Of a stretch of 12,919 bases of DNA, positions 1 through 7,360 are shown piece after piece (within the stretch, counting starts at the first letter, position 1; every line of letters begins with the position of its first letter). Source of the DNA: Coriobacteriales bacterium (GTDB lineage: Bacteria > Actinomycetota > Coriobacteriia > Coriobacteriales > UBA8131). Under the pieces are notes generated by a model, which did no database searches, was not told where the DNA came from, and worked only from the letters and a program-made list of their open reading frames with translations. Made by a program: the position numbers and the translations under genes. The DNA lies in NCBI GenBank assembly GCA_031274985.1, contig JAISPK010000029.1, forward strand, positions 1 through 12,919. Reading direction: 5' to 3'.

Positions 1-504
1 ACTCTCCAAAAGCATAACGGTGTTGCGGGACTCATCCGCCAAAAGCTGGGTCAGAAAAATCTCGGCGCGGAGGGCTGCGTCACGCTCGCGAAGCTGCGTA
101 ACCATGTCGTTGACGGCGCTCGAAAAGGAGCCGGCAAAGCTGAGACGCTGATTGTAGTCGCCCTTGGCAATCTGCCCCACCTGCCAGGAAATATGCTTAA
201 GGGTGGCCTGAAGGCTCTTGAGGCCGCTGGCGATTTCGTTGTCCGACGATATCTTTGCGGTTGCCTCGAGATTCCCGCGGCTTAATTCATGAGCAAGCAC
301 CCGGCCCTCTTCAATACACTTGCCAATGAAGATCATACCCTGCGCAAGCTCTCTGAAGGGCTCGGCGAGTTGCTGTGGGTCTAAATGGGCTTGTTTGGGA
401 TGATAGAGAACGTCACGCAGATAGCCAAAGAACGCGTTTACTGCAAACTCCACCTCTTCGAGGGGAAGACTCGCTATCTCTACCGTGTTCTTTTCGGCTG
501 CCAA
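1..504 (-). CDS. Cytoplasmic sensor/signalling protein with HAMP-like region, N-terminal fragment (cut by window edge)
   Basis: The minus strand is open from the window edge back to a stop at 598-600 and reads as a plausible protein of about 168 residues so far. I place the start at the TTG at 502-504, because AGGAG lies 5 nt upstream; a GTG at 508-510 is the alternative. The fragment has no membrane segment. After an acidic helical N-terminus (EIASLPLEEVEF) comes a helical stretch with ELSRGNLEA and then IAKGDYNQRLSFAG followed by FSSAVNDMVTQLRERDAAL, the pattern of the HAMP-like linker found before GGDEF, cyclase or histidine-kinase output domains. The output domain itself lies outside the window, so the class cannot be fixed. 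It follows the V4R gene in the same orientation across a 178-nt gap, so the two may form one signalling unit. The reading frame is seen; the role is inferred. Confidence 0.7.
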   Translation of the reverse strand, partial: MAAEKNTVEIASLPLEEVEFAVNAFFGYLRDVLYHPKQAHLDPQQLAEPFRELAQGMIFIGKCIEEGRVLAHELSRGNLEATAKISSDNEIASGLKSLQATLKHISWQVGQIAKGDYNQRLSFAGSFSSAVNDMVTQLRERDAALRAEIFLTQLLADESRNTVMLLES

Positions 505-580
505 ATACACTCCTTTTGCCCCCTCTTTGCCAATCAACTGATAGAGCAAAACCCGGGGTTGTTGTTCAAGTATCTTTATT

Positions 581-701
581 TTACAACGCCGCAGAAATTA
601 CAACGCCGCATATTGCAGAAATTCTGTTGCGAATACGCCGTTAATACTACCACGCCGTTAGAGCATCTGGTGCGGTTGGCGGTTAAACTACCACGCCGTT
701 A
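581..701. repeat. Short direct repeats duplicating the 3' end of the V4R gene
   Basis: The 15-mer ACTACCACGCCGTTA occurs at 646-660 and again at 687-701, and a shortened form (TACGCCGTTAA) sits at about 634-644. The 687-701 copy encodes the last residues of the V4R protein (FNGVVV plus the stop at 683-685), so the other copies are displaced pieces of that gene end. Further on, the 13-mer TTACAACGCCGCA occurs at 581-593 and 598-610, and GCAGAAATT at 591-599 and 615-623. No gene is evident between 505 and 682. Confidence 0.8.
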
Positions 702-1222
702 AAGCGGCAGGTGCGATCGCCGTTTGCCCAGCAGTCAATCTCGCGGACATCATAGTTCTTTCCGGTGTACGCAAAGAGAATGCCGGCCAGAAAACCCTCG
801 TCATAGGTGCACACGGTCTCACCGGTTACCGGTAGTCCGCTGCAGTCCAGGTCTTCGCTCACGGTAAGGGTCAGGTTACCGGTGGCAGCATCAAAGGCTT
901 CCATGCGAAGAATGCCGATCTTCTGCTCTTCAAGTGCAGCCTGCAAATTTGCCACGAAGCTATCCAGGTCTGCGTTGAGGTCGAGGGTTGCCCGGGCAAA
1001 CTCACTGCCAGCCAGATATCCGGCATCGCGGAATAAGATATTGGCTTTTTCTGCACCAAACTCCTTGTTGAGCACATCGAGCATGGTAAATTGCATGAGG
1101 CGGTAAATCAGCACCGGCATCTCGTCCCCCAGCTCCCCGCGCCCCGTATTTATTTCACCAAGATTCTCCCATTTGAACACGCTGTGAGTTTCACCCATTG
1201 ATTGCTTGAAGATATTATCCAT
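683..1222 (-). CDS. V4R (4-vinyl reductase) domain protein
   Basis: This 179-residue soluble protein carries a V4R domain in its C-terminal two thirds. The clearest mark is the closing segment from about residue 138: C138-TYDEGFLAGIL, then E161-I-D-C164, then G168-D-R-T-C172-R-F, matching the usual V4R ending with conserved cysteines and a Cys-x-Phe motif. C127 is another possible ligand. V4R domains bind small hydrocarbon or aromatic ligands and sometimes metals, and often occur as sensors beside signalling proteins, which fits the HAMP-like protein downstream. I chose the ATG at 1220-1222 because GGAG lies just upstream (4 nt, a tight spacing); an ATG at 1241-1243 would add seven residues but has only a weak ribosome site. 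Repeats of the gene end lie beyond the stop. The domain call is firm, while ligand and partner are inferred. Confidence 0.8.
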   Translation of the reverse strand: MDNIFKQSMGETHSVFKWENLGEINTGRGELGDEMPVLIYRLMQFTMLDVLNKEFGAEKANILFRDAGYLAGSEFARATLDLNADLDSFVANLQAALEEQKIGILRMEAFDAATGNLTLTVSEDLDCSGLPVTGETVCTYDEGFLAGILFAYTGKNYDVREIDCWANGDRTCRFNGVVV

Positions 1223-1275
1223 GTCACTCCACTTTCTACCCATGAGGCGGCCCCCACGCTCTTAGTGCCAAAACC

Positions 1276-1303
1276 ATTGTATCTGTTTCTCTCCGCTTGT
1301 GCA
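1276..1303 (-). promoter_or_regulatory. Possible sigma-70-type promoter for the V4R gene
   Basis: Read on the minus strand, TGCACA (1298-1303) and TACAAT (1276-1281) are 16 nt apart, a fair -35/-10 pair. They lie in the 158-nt gap between priA and the V4R start and would give a leader of about 45 nt. The -10 box is good and the -35 box weak. No convincing terminator for priA is visible in this gap. Confidence 0.4.
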
Positions 1304-1380
1304 GGATAGCTTTGTTCCCGTTACGTAAGATGTCAGGAAATCAACGTGAGCGACAGATTGTGTTTAAACCTTTCTTCCCT

Positions 1381-3762
1381 CTACAGCATATCCTGGGGGT
1401 CGATATCGGCAACCATGCTCACCCCGGGCATCGGTTTTACCTGCTTGAGCAGGGGCCCGAGCCATCCGGGCAAGTCTGAGCGGGGCGGGGCTTTGATCAA
1501 CACATGCCAACGATACAAACCCTGGCGTTTGGAGACGACACAGGGGCTCGGACCCAAAAGTTCTGCTGCATCCGGCAGAAGGGGCCTGAGCTTCTCTGCG
1601 ATACGGGAGGCCTGTTCGCGCACCTCTTTATCTTCCTTGCCCCAGACAAGAATATTGGCAAGCCGGCCAAAAGGTGGATACCTGAGTGCTGCTCGTTCGG
1701 TGTACTCCGCTGCCAGGAGCATTGAGCGATCGTGGCGGGCAGCAGCCTGAATGGCAACGTGCTCCGGCCAATACGTCTGTACGATGACCCGCCCGTCCTT
1801 CTCGGCCCTGCCGGCTCTTCCGGCAACCTGCTCCAAGAGCTGCCAGGTGCGCTCGGATGCCCTGAAGTCGGGAAACTTTAAGGCTACATCGGCAAGCAGC
1901 ACGCCTACCAGGGTCACGTCAGAAAAGTCCAGACCTTTTGCGATCATCTGGGTGCCCAGCAAAACGCCACTCCTGGTAGCAGCAAACTCTTCCAGACGTT
2001 TTTCGTGACCATCTTTGAGGCGCGTGGTGTCTGCATCCATGCGCACCAACGTAGCGTTGGGAGGGAGTATCTCCGTGAGTTGATCGGCTGCATACTGGGT
2101 GCCGGGCCCCAACTGTCTGAGATAGGGGCTTCCGCACTCGGGGCAGACCGAAGGAACAGGTGTGTGCCCGTCGCAGTAATGACAGAGGAGATGGGCAGGA
2201 TGCTTGTGTAGCGTGAGCGAGGTGTCACACTGCTCACAGGTGGGCACATAGCCGCAGTCGCGGCAGAGCAACACCGAGACAAAGCCCCGTTTATTGAGCA
2301 GCAGCACCGCTTTTTCGCCCCGCTCCATGGTTTCCAGAAGGGCGGTTCTCAGGCTGTAGGAATACATAGTGCGATTGCCGGCGTGGAATTCCGCTGCCAG
2401 GTCAACCACCTCTACCGGCGGAAGCGGACGTCCGCTGACCCGCTCAGGCAGCACTACCGGAATAAAGGAGCGGGAGGTACCTGGCAGAGGCACAGGGCAA
2501 GCATCCTGCTTTTGGGCAAGCCCCTCATCCGTCGAACAGAGTCCGGCAGCATGGAGGCTTTCCAGTGAAGGGGTCGCAGAGCCCAGGATAACCGCGGCTC
2601 CGCACAGCTCAGCGCGCTTGATGGCTACGTCGCGACTGACATAGCGCACCTTTGAGCCCTGCTTATAGGTACTCTCGTGCTCCTCGTCAATGACGATGAG
2701 GCGCAGATCCTTCAGGGGGGCAAAGAGCGCCGAGCGCGCACCCACCACCACTCTTGCCTTGCCGCTGCGTACCAGTTCCCACTGATCAAAGCGCTCCCCT
2801 GCGCTGAGACGAGAGTGCAGCACCGCCACTTCCTCCCCAAACCTGCTGCGAAAGCGCGAGACCGTCTGAGGAGTCAGCGAAATCTCAGGCACCAGGACAC
2901 AGGCCGAACCGCCTTCGTCCAAAACGCGGCTGATAGCTTGCAGATACACTTCGGTTTTGCCGGAACCGGTGACTCCATCTAAAAGAAGGGTGGCAGGACA
3001 ACAGGATGCCGTCCCCCTTCTCTCCTCGCTCAATGAATCCAATACCTCGTTGACGGTTTCCAGCGCCTGTTTTTGCCCTGGCGTGAGATGGTCGATGGCC
3101 TGCGTGCGGGTGCCGACTTCTCTCCTGCCGCGCACCCTTTGGCGATGCTCAATGGTAACGACCCCGTGCCTTTCCAGGGCCTGCAGCGAGGGAGCCGGGT
3201 TTTCTATGCTCAGCGCAAGATCCTGCACGCGCATCTCACCAAAACGAAGCGTCTCGATAATCGCGCGCTGCTTCATTGCATTCTTTGGCGGCTTGTACTC
3301 GTCTGCGGTCTTATTCAGATACACCCAGCGGTCGTCTACCGGACCGGCCTGAGGATGGACCATTGTCCAGGTGCCTGAAGTGTCTTTCTTGAGTTTTGCA
3401 GTGCCACCGGGCGGGGTAAAGAGACGGATGCTGTCGCTCAGGGGTGCCAGGTATTCCCGGGAAATCCAAAAGGCAAGCTCAACCGATGAAGCCTCAAAGA
3501 GTGGCGAAGAGAGCAACTCTCGCACCGGTTTGATCCGCGAAACGTCTAAACCCTGTGCTGTCTCGCCTGACAGACCCACGACATAGCCCAGGGCCGGACG
3601 ATTAGCAAATTCAACCAGCACCGAACAACCCACCTGCACACCACCAGCCAGCTGCAACGGAATCTCATAATCGTAGGCGGAGTCCAGGGCCCGTGTTTGA
3701 ATGTCCAATACTATTTGCGCATACCGCTTGGCGTCATCGCATTTTGCTATTTCATTTGACAT
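1381..3762 (-). CDS. priA: Primosomal protein N' (PriA replication-restart helicase)
   Basis: PriA is the 3'-to-5' DNA helicase that recognises stalled forks and reloads the replisome. At 793 residues this is of normal to slightly large size. The N-terminal fork-binding domain (about 12-115) is followed by a winged-helix region and then the helicase core: Walker A GVTGSGKT at 263-270, DEEH at 359-362, and GSATPSLES at 394-402. The inserted zinc-binding module has all eight cysteines (500, 503, 509, 512, 527, 530, 540, 543). Later helicase motifs GTQMIAKGLDF (603-613) and QVAGRAGR (645-652) are intact; many homologues have H where L611 stands. The ATG at 3760-3762 is the only good start but has no clear ribosome-binding site; it lies 26 nt after the lipid kinase stop, so coupling to that gene is likely. 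Identification is secure. Confidence 0.97.
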   Translation of the reverse strand: MSNEIAKCDDAKRYAQIVLDIQTRALDSAYDYEIPLQLAGGVQVGCSVLVEFANRPALGYVVGLSGETAQGLDVSRIKPVRELLSSPLFEASSVELAFWISREYLAPLSDSIRLFTPPGGTAKLKKDTSGTWTMVHPQAGPVDDRWVYLNKTADEYKPPKNAMKQRAIIETLRFGEMRVQDLALSIENPAPSLQALERHGVVTIEHRQRVRGRREVGTRTQAIDHLTPGQKQALETVNEVLDSLSEERRGTASCCPATLLLDGVTGSGKTEVYLQAISRVLDEGGSACVLVPEISLTPQTVSRFRSRFGEEVAVLHSRLSAGERFDQWELVRSGKARVVVGARSALFAPLKDLRLIVIDEEHESTYKQGSKVRYVSRDVAIKRAELCGAAVILGSATPSLESLHAAGLCSTDEGLAQKQDACPVPLPGTSRSFIPVVLPERVSGRPLPPVEVVDLAAEFHAGNRTMYSYSLRTALLETMERGEKAVLLLNKRGFVSVLLCRDCGYVPTCEQCDTSLTLHKHPAHLLCHYCDGHTPVPSVCPECGSPYLRQLGPGTQYAADQLTEILPPNATLVRMDADTTRLKDGHEKRLEEFAATRSGVLLGTQMIAKGLDFSDVTLVGVLLADVALKFPDFRASERTWQLLEQVAGRAGRAEKDGRVIVQTYWPEHVAIQAAARHDRSMLLAAEYTERAALRYPPFGRLANILVWGKEDKEVREQASRIAEKLRPLLPDAAELLGPSPCVVSKRQGLYRWHVLIKAPPRSDLPGWLGPLLKQVKPMPGVSMVADIDPQDML

Positions 3763-3788
3763 ATTAAGAATACCGCGCCGCTTCTCGC

Positions 3789-4712
3789 CTACCGGACATA
3801 CGCTGACGGCACTGCCAATACATCCAGCGCACCAGGAAGCACTGAGATGTCAAACGTAAGCCCCAGCAGCTGTTCTCCGTCGCACTGAGCAGGAACCTGC
3901 TCGGCAAACTCCAGTTGGAGATGAGAGGTTTTATGGTAGGAAACACCCTTGAGGCGCTCGTGTTTTCCGGTTTTTATCTGAGTGAGATAGTAGATGGCGG
4001 CAGGCCGGTTGACTCCCGTGATGATGTAGACATCAAGCATGCCGTCAACGATACTGGCATGCGGTGCTACCTGATACCCGCCACCATAGGTTGGGCCGTT
4101 TTGCACGGCAAATATTATGGTGTCGCACGAAAACTCCCGGTCGTCCATCCTCACCGTAGCCTTATGGGCGGCAAAATCATGGATGATTGCGTCAATTGCC
4201 GCATGCGTGTAGAGCAAAAAACCGCGGGCCTTGGTAGCCAGACGCAGTTCTTCGGTCTTGATAGCAACGGCGGCATCCATGCCAAAACTCAGGGTCTCAA
4301 GAAAAAAGGTGGAGTTAACGCAGCCCACATCCACCTTAAAGGGCCGGCACTCCGCGAGAGCCACCGCAGCTTTTAGCGGATCAAGCGGAAGACCAAGCGT
4401 ACGGGCATAGTCATTGCCTGATCCGGCGGGAATGGGAACCAGCGTAGGTCTCTCACCTTCTGCGCGCCTCACCAGGGACTGAGCGATATCGTGCAAACTC
4501 CCGTCGCCGCTGAGACAAACGATCAGATCAGCCTCGGTGGTTCGCCCAAACTCCTTGATATGCTCTTTGCTCCTGGTTTCGATTATCTCAAGTTTTGCAT
4601 CAGCAAAAACGGCGTGTATGCCCTGCGCAACCTGAGCAGCAACTCTGCCGCCCAAACCAGAACCTGCCCCGGCATGGACGAGCAATGCAATTGAACGATA
4701 GTCTGGCAGCAC
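3789..4712 (-). CDS. Diacylglycerol/lipid kinase family protein (DAGK catalytic domain)
   Basis: This 307-residue soluble protein belongs to the DgkB/YegS family, which phosphorylates diacylglycerol or related lipids at the inner face of the membrane, usually to recycle lipid headgroup by-products. Visible motifs are the nucleotide loop SGDGSLHD (68-75), PAGSGND (95-101), the GGGYQVAP...DGMLDV segment (210-228) and the late DGE (278-280). The nucleotide loop departs from the usual GGDGT(L/I)NE form: serine replaces the first glycine and the threonine, and histidine-aspartate replaces asparagine-glutamate. The start is a GTG (4710-4712) with GGAG 6 nt upstream. It is first in a probable two-gene unit with priA and diverges from the cysteine desulfurase gene. 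Family is clear; the exact lipid substrate is not. Confidence 0.9.
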   Translation of the reverse strand: MLPDYRSIALLVHAGAGSGLGGRVAAQVAQGIHAVFADAKLEIIETRSKEHIKEFGRTTEADLIVCLSGDGSLHDIAQSLVRRAEGERPTLVPIPAGSGNDYARTLGLPLDPLKAAVALAECRPFKVDVGCVNSTFFLETLSFGMDAAVAIKTEELRLATKARGFLLYTHAAIDAIIHDFAAHKATVRMDDREFSCDTIIFAVQNGPTYGGGYQVAPHASIVDGMLDVYIITGVNRPAAIYYLTQIKTGKHERLKGVSYHKTSHLQLEFAEQVPAQCDGEQLLGLTFDISVLPGALDVLAVPSAYVR

Positions 4713-4739
4713 TACGGTCTCCTTTTTGTTGAAGGCATT

Positions 4740-4757
4740 TCACAAAAGAAGTTGTGA
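4740..4757. promoter_or_regulatory. Inverted repeat in the lipid kinase/cysteine desulfurase divergent promoter region
   Basis: TCACAA (4740-4745) and TTGTGA (4752-4757) form perfect 6-bp arms around a 6-nt spacer, in the 88-nt gap between two divergent starts. Size and place fit a repressor operator acting on one or both genes. TTGTGA could also serve as a -35 box for the plus-strand gene, with TATACA at 4773-4778 (15-nt spacing). No regulator can be named. Confidence 0.4.
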
Positions 4758-4800
4758 TATCCTCACTCATACTATACACCAGGCGATACAGGTGAAAAAG

Positions 4801-5964
4801 ATGACAAAACGGGTATTTCTAGATTATGCCGCTACTGCTCCGCAGTTATTGCCCGTGCATGAATTGATGGGCAGTTACGCCACCTCTGCTCTGGGTAATC
4901 CCAACGCACTCTACCGCGAGGGAAAGCTGGCTCGTCAGGCCCTGGAAGCAGCACGGGAAGACCTGGCAGAAGTCTTGACCTGCTCCTCGCAGGATCTGCA
5001 TTTTTGCTCAGGCGGCACCGAGGCGGCAGGCACGCTCATCGAAGGTATCGCCCGGGGCAGCCTGGAGCGGTTCGGCAAGAATCAGGTCAGGATGCATGTG
5101 CTCTGTGCGGCCTTTGAACACCACGCCGTGCTCAAGAGCGCGCTTTCACTCAAACGCTCAGGTTACAACGTAGAGCTCCTGCGACCCAACCGTGAAGGCC
5201 GCATCACCCCGGAAAGTCTCGAAGCTGCCCTGCGCTCGGACACCCTCATGGTGGTGGTGATGTGCGCTCAAAACGAGTTGGGCACCGTGCAGGATGTTGC
5301 CCGGCTTACCAGTATCGCCCATAATGCGGGAGCCCTGTTTGTCTCCGACTGTGTACAGGGTTTCTGTAAACTGCCGCTTAATTTAGCAGATTTAGCCCTT
5401 GATGCGGCCTGCTTCTCGTCCCATAAGATCGGGGGGCCTTTTGGCATGGGGGCTTTTTACCTCCGCTCTTCGGTTCCCTTTCTACCCCGCGCACTCGGTG
5501 GTGGCCAGGAGCGCAAACTCCGAAGCGGAACCCAAAACGTCCCCGGTGCACGGGGCTTTGCCCTTGCCGCAAAACTGGGGATGGCCGAATCTCTCGCAGG
5601 AGAAAACCCCCGATTAGCCGCCCTTCGCGACGAGCTCCTTGCAAGCCTGACACAAGGCTCTGAGAGAATCCGTTCAACCGTGCCTGTTGTGGCAGGCGAC
5701 ACAACCACCCACCTTTCCGGATACCTGCATCTGCTGGTCAAGGGCATCGAGAGCCAGACCATGGTTCTCAAGCTCGATGAACTCGGTTTTGCCGTAAGCG
5801 GTGGTTCAGCGTGCAGCTCTGACTCGCTGGAACCCAGTCACGTGCTCCTGTCTATAGGTATCTCAAAGGATGACGCTTACGGAGCGCTACGCATTTCTCT
5901 GGGCAAGGTAACCACCGCAGAAGACTGCGCCCGCTTCTGTGAGGCTCTGCTTTCGATTCTGTGA
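4801..5964 (+). CDS. Cysteine desulfurase, NifS/IscS-type (class V aminotransferase fold)
   Basis: A PLP enzyme that takes sulfur from L-cysteine, leaving alanine, and passes a persulfide to Fe-S assembly or tRNA thiolation. The 387-residue protein opens with the family hallmark FLDYAATAP. PLP-site residues are present: T73 in SGGTEA, the stacking His in EHHA (about 107), N158 in QNELGT, D183 and Q186 in SDCVQG, SSHK with Lys209, and RSGTQNVPG (241-249). The catalytic cysteine is C338 in SGGSACSS. I start at ATG 4801 because AGGTG lies 6 nt upstream and the family begins here; a longer version from 4726 has no support. Small oddities are TEAAG where TEANN is usual and a cysteine (C184) after the PLP-binding Asp. 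No scaffold or thiolase gene adjoins, so the sulfur acceptor is unknown. The gene end is the first copy of a 22-bp tandem array. Confidence 0.93.
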   Translation: MTKRVFLDYAATAPQLLPVHELMGSYATSALGNPNALYREGKLARQALEAAREDLAEVLTCSSQDLHFCSGGTEAAGTLIEGIARGSLERFGKNQVRMHVLCAAFEHHAVLKSALSLKRSGYNVELLRPNREGRITPESLEAALRSDTLMVVVMCAQNELGTVQDVARLTSIAHNAGALFVSDCVQGFCKLPLNLADLALDAACFSSHKIGGPFGMGAFYLRSSVPFLPRALGGGQERKLRSGTQNVPGARGFALAAKLGMAESLAGENPRLAALRDELLASLTQGSERIRSTVPVVAGDTTTHLSGYLHLLVKGIESQTMVLKLDELGFAVSGGSACSSDSLEPSHVLLSIGISKDDAYGALRISLGKVTTAEDCARFCEALLSIL

Positions 5965-6095
5965 GGCCCTGCTTTCGCTTCTGCGAGTCCCTGCTTTCGC
6001 TTCTGCGAGTCCCTGCTTTCGCTTCTGCGGGTCCCTGCTTTCGCTTCTGCGAGTCCCTGCTTTCGCTTCTGTGAGGCCCTGCTTTCGCTTCTGTG
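5932..6095. repeat. 22-bp tandem repeat array (about 7.5 units) overlapping the cysteine desulfurase stop
   Basis: The 9-mer CTGCTTTCG recurs at 5947, 5969, 5991, 6013, 6035, 6057 and 6079, an exact 22-nt period. The units differ mainly in one linker: TGTGAGGC in the two leftmost and the last, TGCGAGTC in most inner ones, TGCGGGTC at about 6026. The first 33 nt are the end of the desulfurase gene (FCEALLSIL and the stop at 5962-5964), so the array seems to have grown outward from coding sequence. Because 22 is not divisible by three, later units read in shifted frames and encode nothing credible. There are no spacers, so it is not CRISPR. Confidence 0.95.
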
Positions 6096-6198
6096 GCGCT
6101 GATTACTCTTTTTCAGACTGATCTCACTCGCTTTTAGACCAATACTGCTTACCGACTGCTTGTCCGCAACTCGTTTTTACATGAGAGTTGCCCCTTTC

Positions 6199-6214
6199 TG
6201 GCAGAAAAATGCCA
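6199..6214. promoter_or_regulatory. Inverted repeat TGGCA-N6-TGCCA (upstream copy)
   Basis: TGGCA (6199-6203) and TGCCA (6210-6214) flank six A-rich bases. The same geometry recurs at 6333-6348, 134 bp downstream, both ahead of the histidinol-phosphatase gene. Paired sites of one form suggest a dimeric regulator, possibly with looping. Between them, TTGACA at 6256-6261 is a perfect -35 match but no good -10 follows at the right distance. Confidence 0.4.
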
Positions 6215-6329
6215 TAATGTGCGATTTTTTCTTGGCCACTTTATTGCTATATTCTTTGACACTTTTCTGACCTGCCTTTCTTCCAACAGGTGTTTTGTTG
6301 CTCTTGAATCCTCCGCTCAAAACCGCGCA

Positions 6330-6351
6330 TTTTGGCAAATTTTTGCCAAAA
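6330..6351. promoter_or_regulatory. Perfect 22-bp palindrome containing TGGCA-N6-TGCCA (downstream copy)
   Basis: Arms TTTTGGCAAA (6330-6339) and TTTGCCAAAA (6342-6351) are perfectly complementary around two T. The core TGGCA-N6-TGCCA at 6333-6348 has the same arms and spacer length as the site at 6199-6214. It lies about 100 nt before the histidinol-phosphatase start. An operator is the likeliest reading; a short hairpin in the leader is the alternative. Confidence 0.5.
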
Positions 6352-6380
6352 AGTAGCTCAAGCTCTGCAAACCACTTTGA

Positions 6381-6413
6381 TCCGGCGATTATCCGGCGAT
6401 TATCCGGCGATTA
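6381..6413. repeat. Three perfect 11-bp tandem repeats
   Basis: TCCGGCGATTA is repeated three times without error at 6381-6391, 6392-6402 and 6403-6413, ending 38 nt before the histidinol-phosphatase start. The period is close to one helical turn. A recent slippage expansion or a phased protein-binding site are both possible; it does not encode anything if the start chosen for the gene is right. Confidence 0.9.
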
Positions 6414-6451
6414 TCGCGCGTGTCTTCGATACAAACGCAGGGTATGCAATA

Positions 6452-7285
6452 ATGTTTCGCATGGAAAAAACAGATTCACATACTCATACCTGGCTCTCGG
6501 GGCATGGTGATGGCACCGTAATCGAGGTGGCGCAAACAGCCGTAAGTCAGGGCATGACCATGGTGGCACTTACCGATCACCTGCCTTTACCGCGCGAGGT
6601 AGACCCTGACGGCGTTTTTGCCATGGATCCCCTCAACATGGACGAGTACTTTTACCTCCTGGAAGAGGCCCGTCTTGAATACCCCTCTCTGGAAATCATC
6701 GGCGGCATCGAGATAGACTGGCGCTGGGGTGCTGAGGACTATATCCTCAGCTGGGTAGAGCGTTATCCCTTTGAGTTACTCACGGGAAGTGTGCATATGC
6801 TCACCTCTGAGCAGGGCGAACCCTGGGAATTCGATCATCCGGATTATGCCAAAGGCTGGGAGGAGCGGGGCGAAGAAGCCGTTTGGATGGATTATCTTGA
6901 GCTCTGGAAGCAGGCAATCACCAGTAAGGTGCCCTTTGATTTGATGACGCATCCTGATCTGCCAAAGAAACTCAACCACAAGCCTCCCTTTGACCCCACT
7001 GAGTACTATCACGCCATGGCAGAGTTGGCAGCTGCGTCCGGGGTCATGGTTGAGATGAATACCTCAGGTCTGTACAAGCCGGTCGGCGAACTTTATCCGG
7101 CACCGGCACTCCTCCAAGCCTTTTACGAGGCCGGGGTCCCGTGTGCCATTTCTTCCGATGCTCATACACCGCACCACGTAGGACGCAACTTTGAAGAGGG
7201 CTATGCTGCCCTGCGCGCAGCCGGCTATTCCCATCTCACCGTTCCCACCCGCACCGGCGACCGTCGCCAGATACCGCTTGATTAA
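6452..7285 (+). CDS. PHP-domain histidinol-phosphatase (HisK/HisJ type)
   Basis: This 277-residue protein has the polymerase-and-histidinol-phosphatase fold with all expected metal-site motifs: DSHTHT (H10, H12), TDHLP (H43), GGIEIDW (E87), TGSVHML (H115), THPDLPKK (H167) and SDAHTPHHVG (D236, H238), plus NTSGLYKPVGELYP typical of the histidinol-phosphatase branch. It would remove phosphate from L-histidinol phosphate, the penultimate step of histidine biosynthesis, in the cytoplasm. No other his genes are nearby. I start at ATG 6452 with AGGG 9 nt upstream, or possibly ATG 6461; the open frame reaches 6332 but that extension runs over 11-bp tandem repeats and a palindrome and matches no PHP N-terminus. 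A general PHP phosphoesterase is the alternative to the histidine role. Confidence 0.88.
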   Translation: MFRMEKTDSHTHTWLSGHGDGTVIEVAQTAVSQGMTMVALTDHLPLPREVDPDGVFAMDPLNMDEYFYLLEEARLEYPSLEIIGGIEIDWRWGAEDYILSWVERYPFELLTGSVHMLTSEQGEPWEFDHPDYAKGWEERGEEAVWMDYLELWKQAITSKVPFDLMTHPDLPKKLNHKPPFDPTEYYHAMAELAAASGVMVEMNTSGLYKPVGELYPAPALLQAFYEAGVPCAISSDAHTPHHVGRNFEEGYAALRAAGYSHLTVPTRTGDRRQIPLD

Positions 7286-7325
7286 TACTCTTTGCTCCTA
7301 CGAGCGATGATGACAGTAGCCAGGC

Positions 7326-7360
7326 GGCAGGGCTGCCAGCATTGCTGCTTGATAGCCCTG
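7326..7360. terminator. Possible bidirectional hairpin between convergent genes
   Basis: CAGGGCT (7328-7334) pairs perfectly with AGCCCTG (7354-7360), and a smaller CAGCA/TGCTG hairpin lies inside; GGCAG/CTGCC (7326-7337) offers a competing fold. It sits between the histidinol-phosphatase stop and the DUF5692-like gene end. No T-run follows on either strand, so it may be structure without termination. Confidence 0.3.

Noticed and set aside
385..702. A 105-codon open frame on the plus strand
   Set aside because: It runs antisense to the HAMP-like protein gene, whose minus-strand frame gives a coherent helical protein with a good ribosome-binding site.
5932..6095. CRISPR array
   Set aside because: The units are directly adjacent with no unique spacers and no cas genes are in the window.
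5939..6121. A 60-codon open frame made of repeating residues
   Set aside because: It is the 22-bp array read in another frame from inside the desulfurase gene; it has no ribosome-binding site and its composition follows from the repeat alone.
6248..6261. Promoter from TATATT and TTGACA before the histidinol-phosphatase
   Set aside because: TATATT has no -35 at a workable distance and TTGACA has no -10 box 16-18 nt downstream, so neither makes a believable promoter.
6332..6451. A 40-residue N-terminal extension of the histidinol-phosphatase
   Set aside because: The stretch contains a palindrome and 11-bp tandem repeats, and PHP proteins begin at the DSHTHT strand a few residues after the chosen start.
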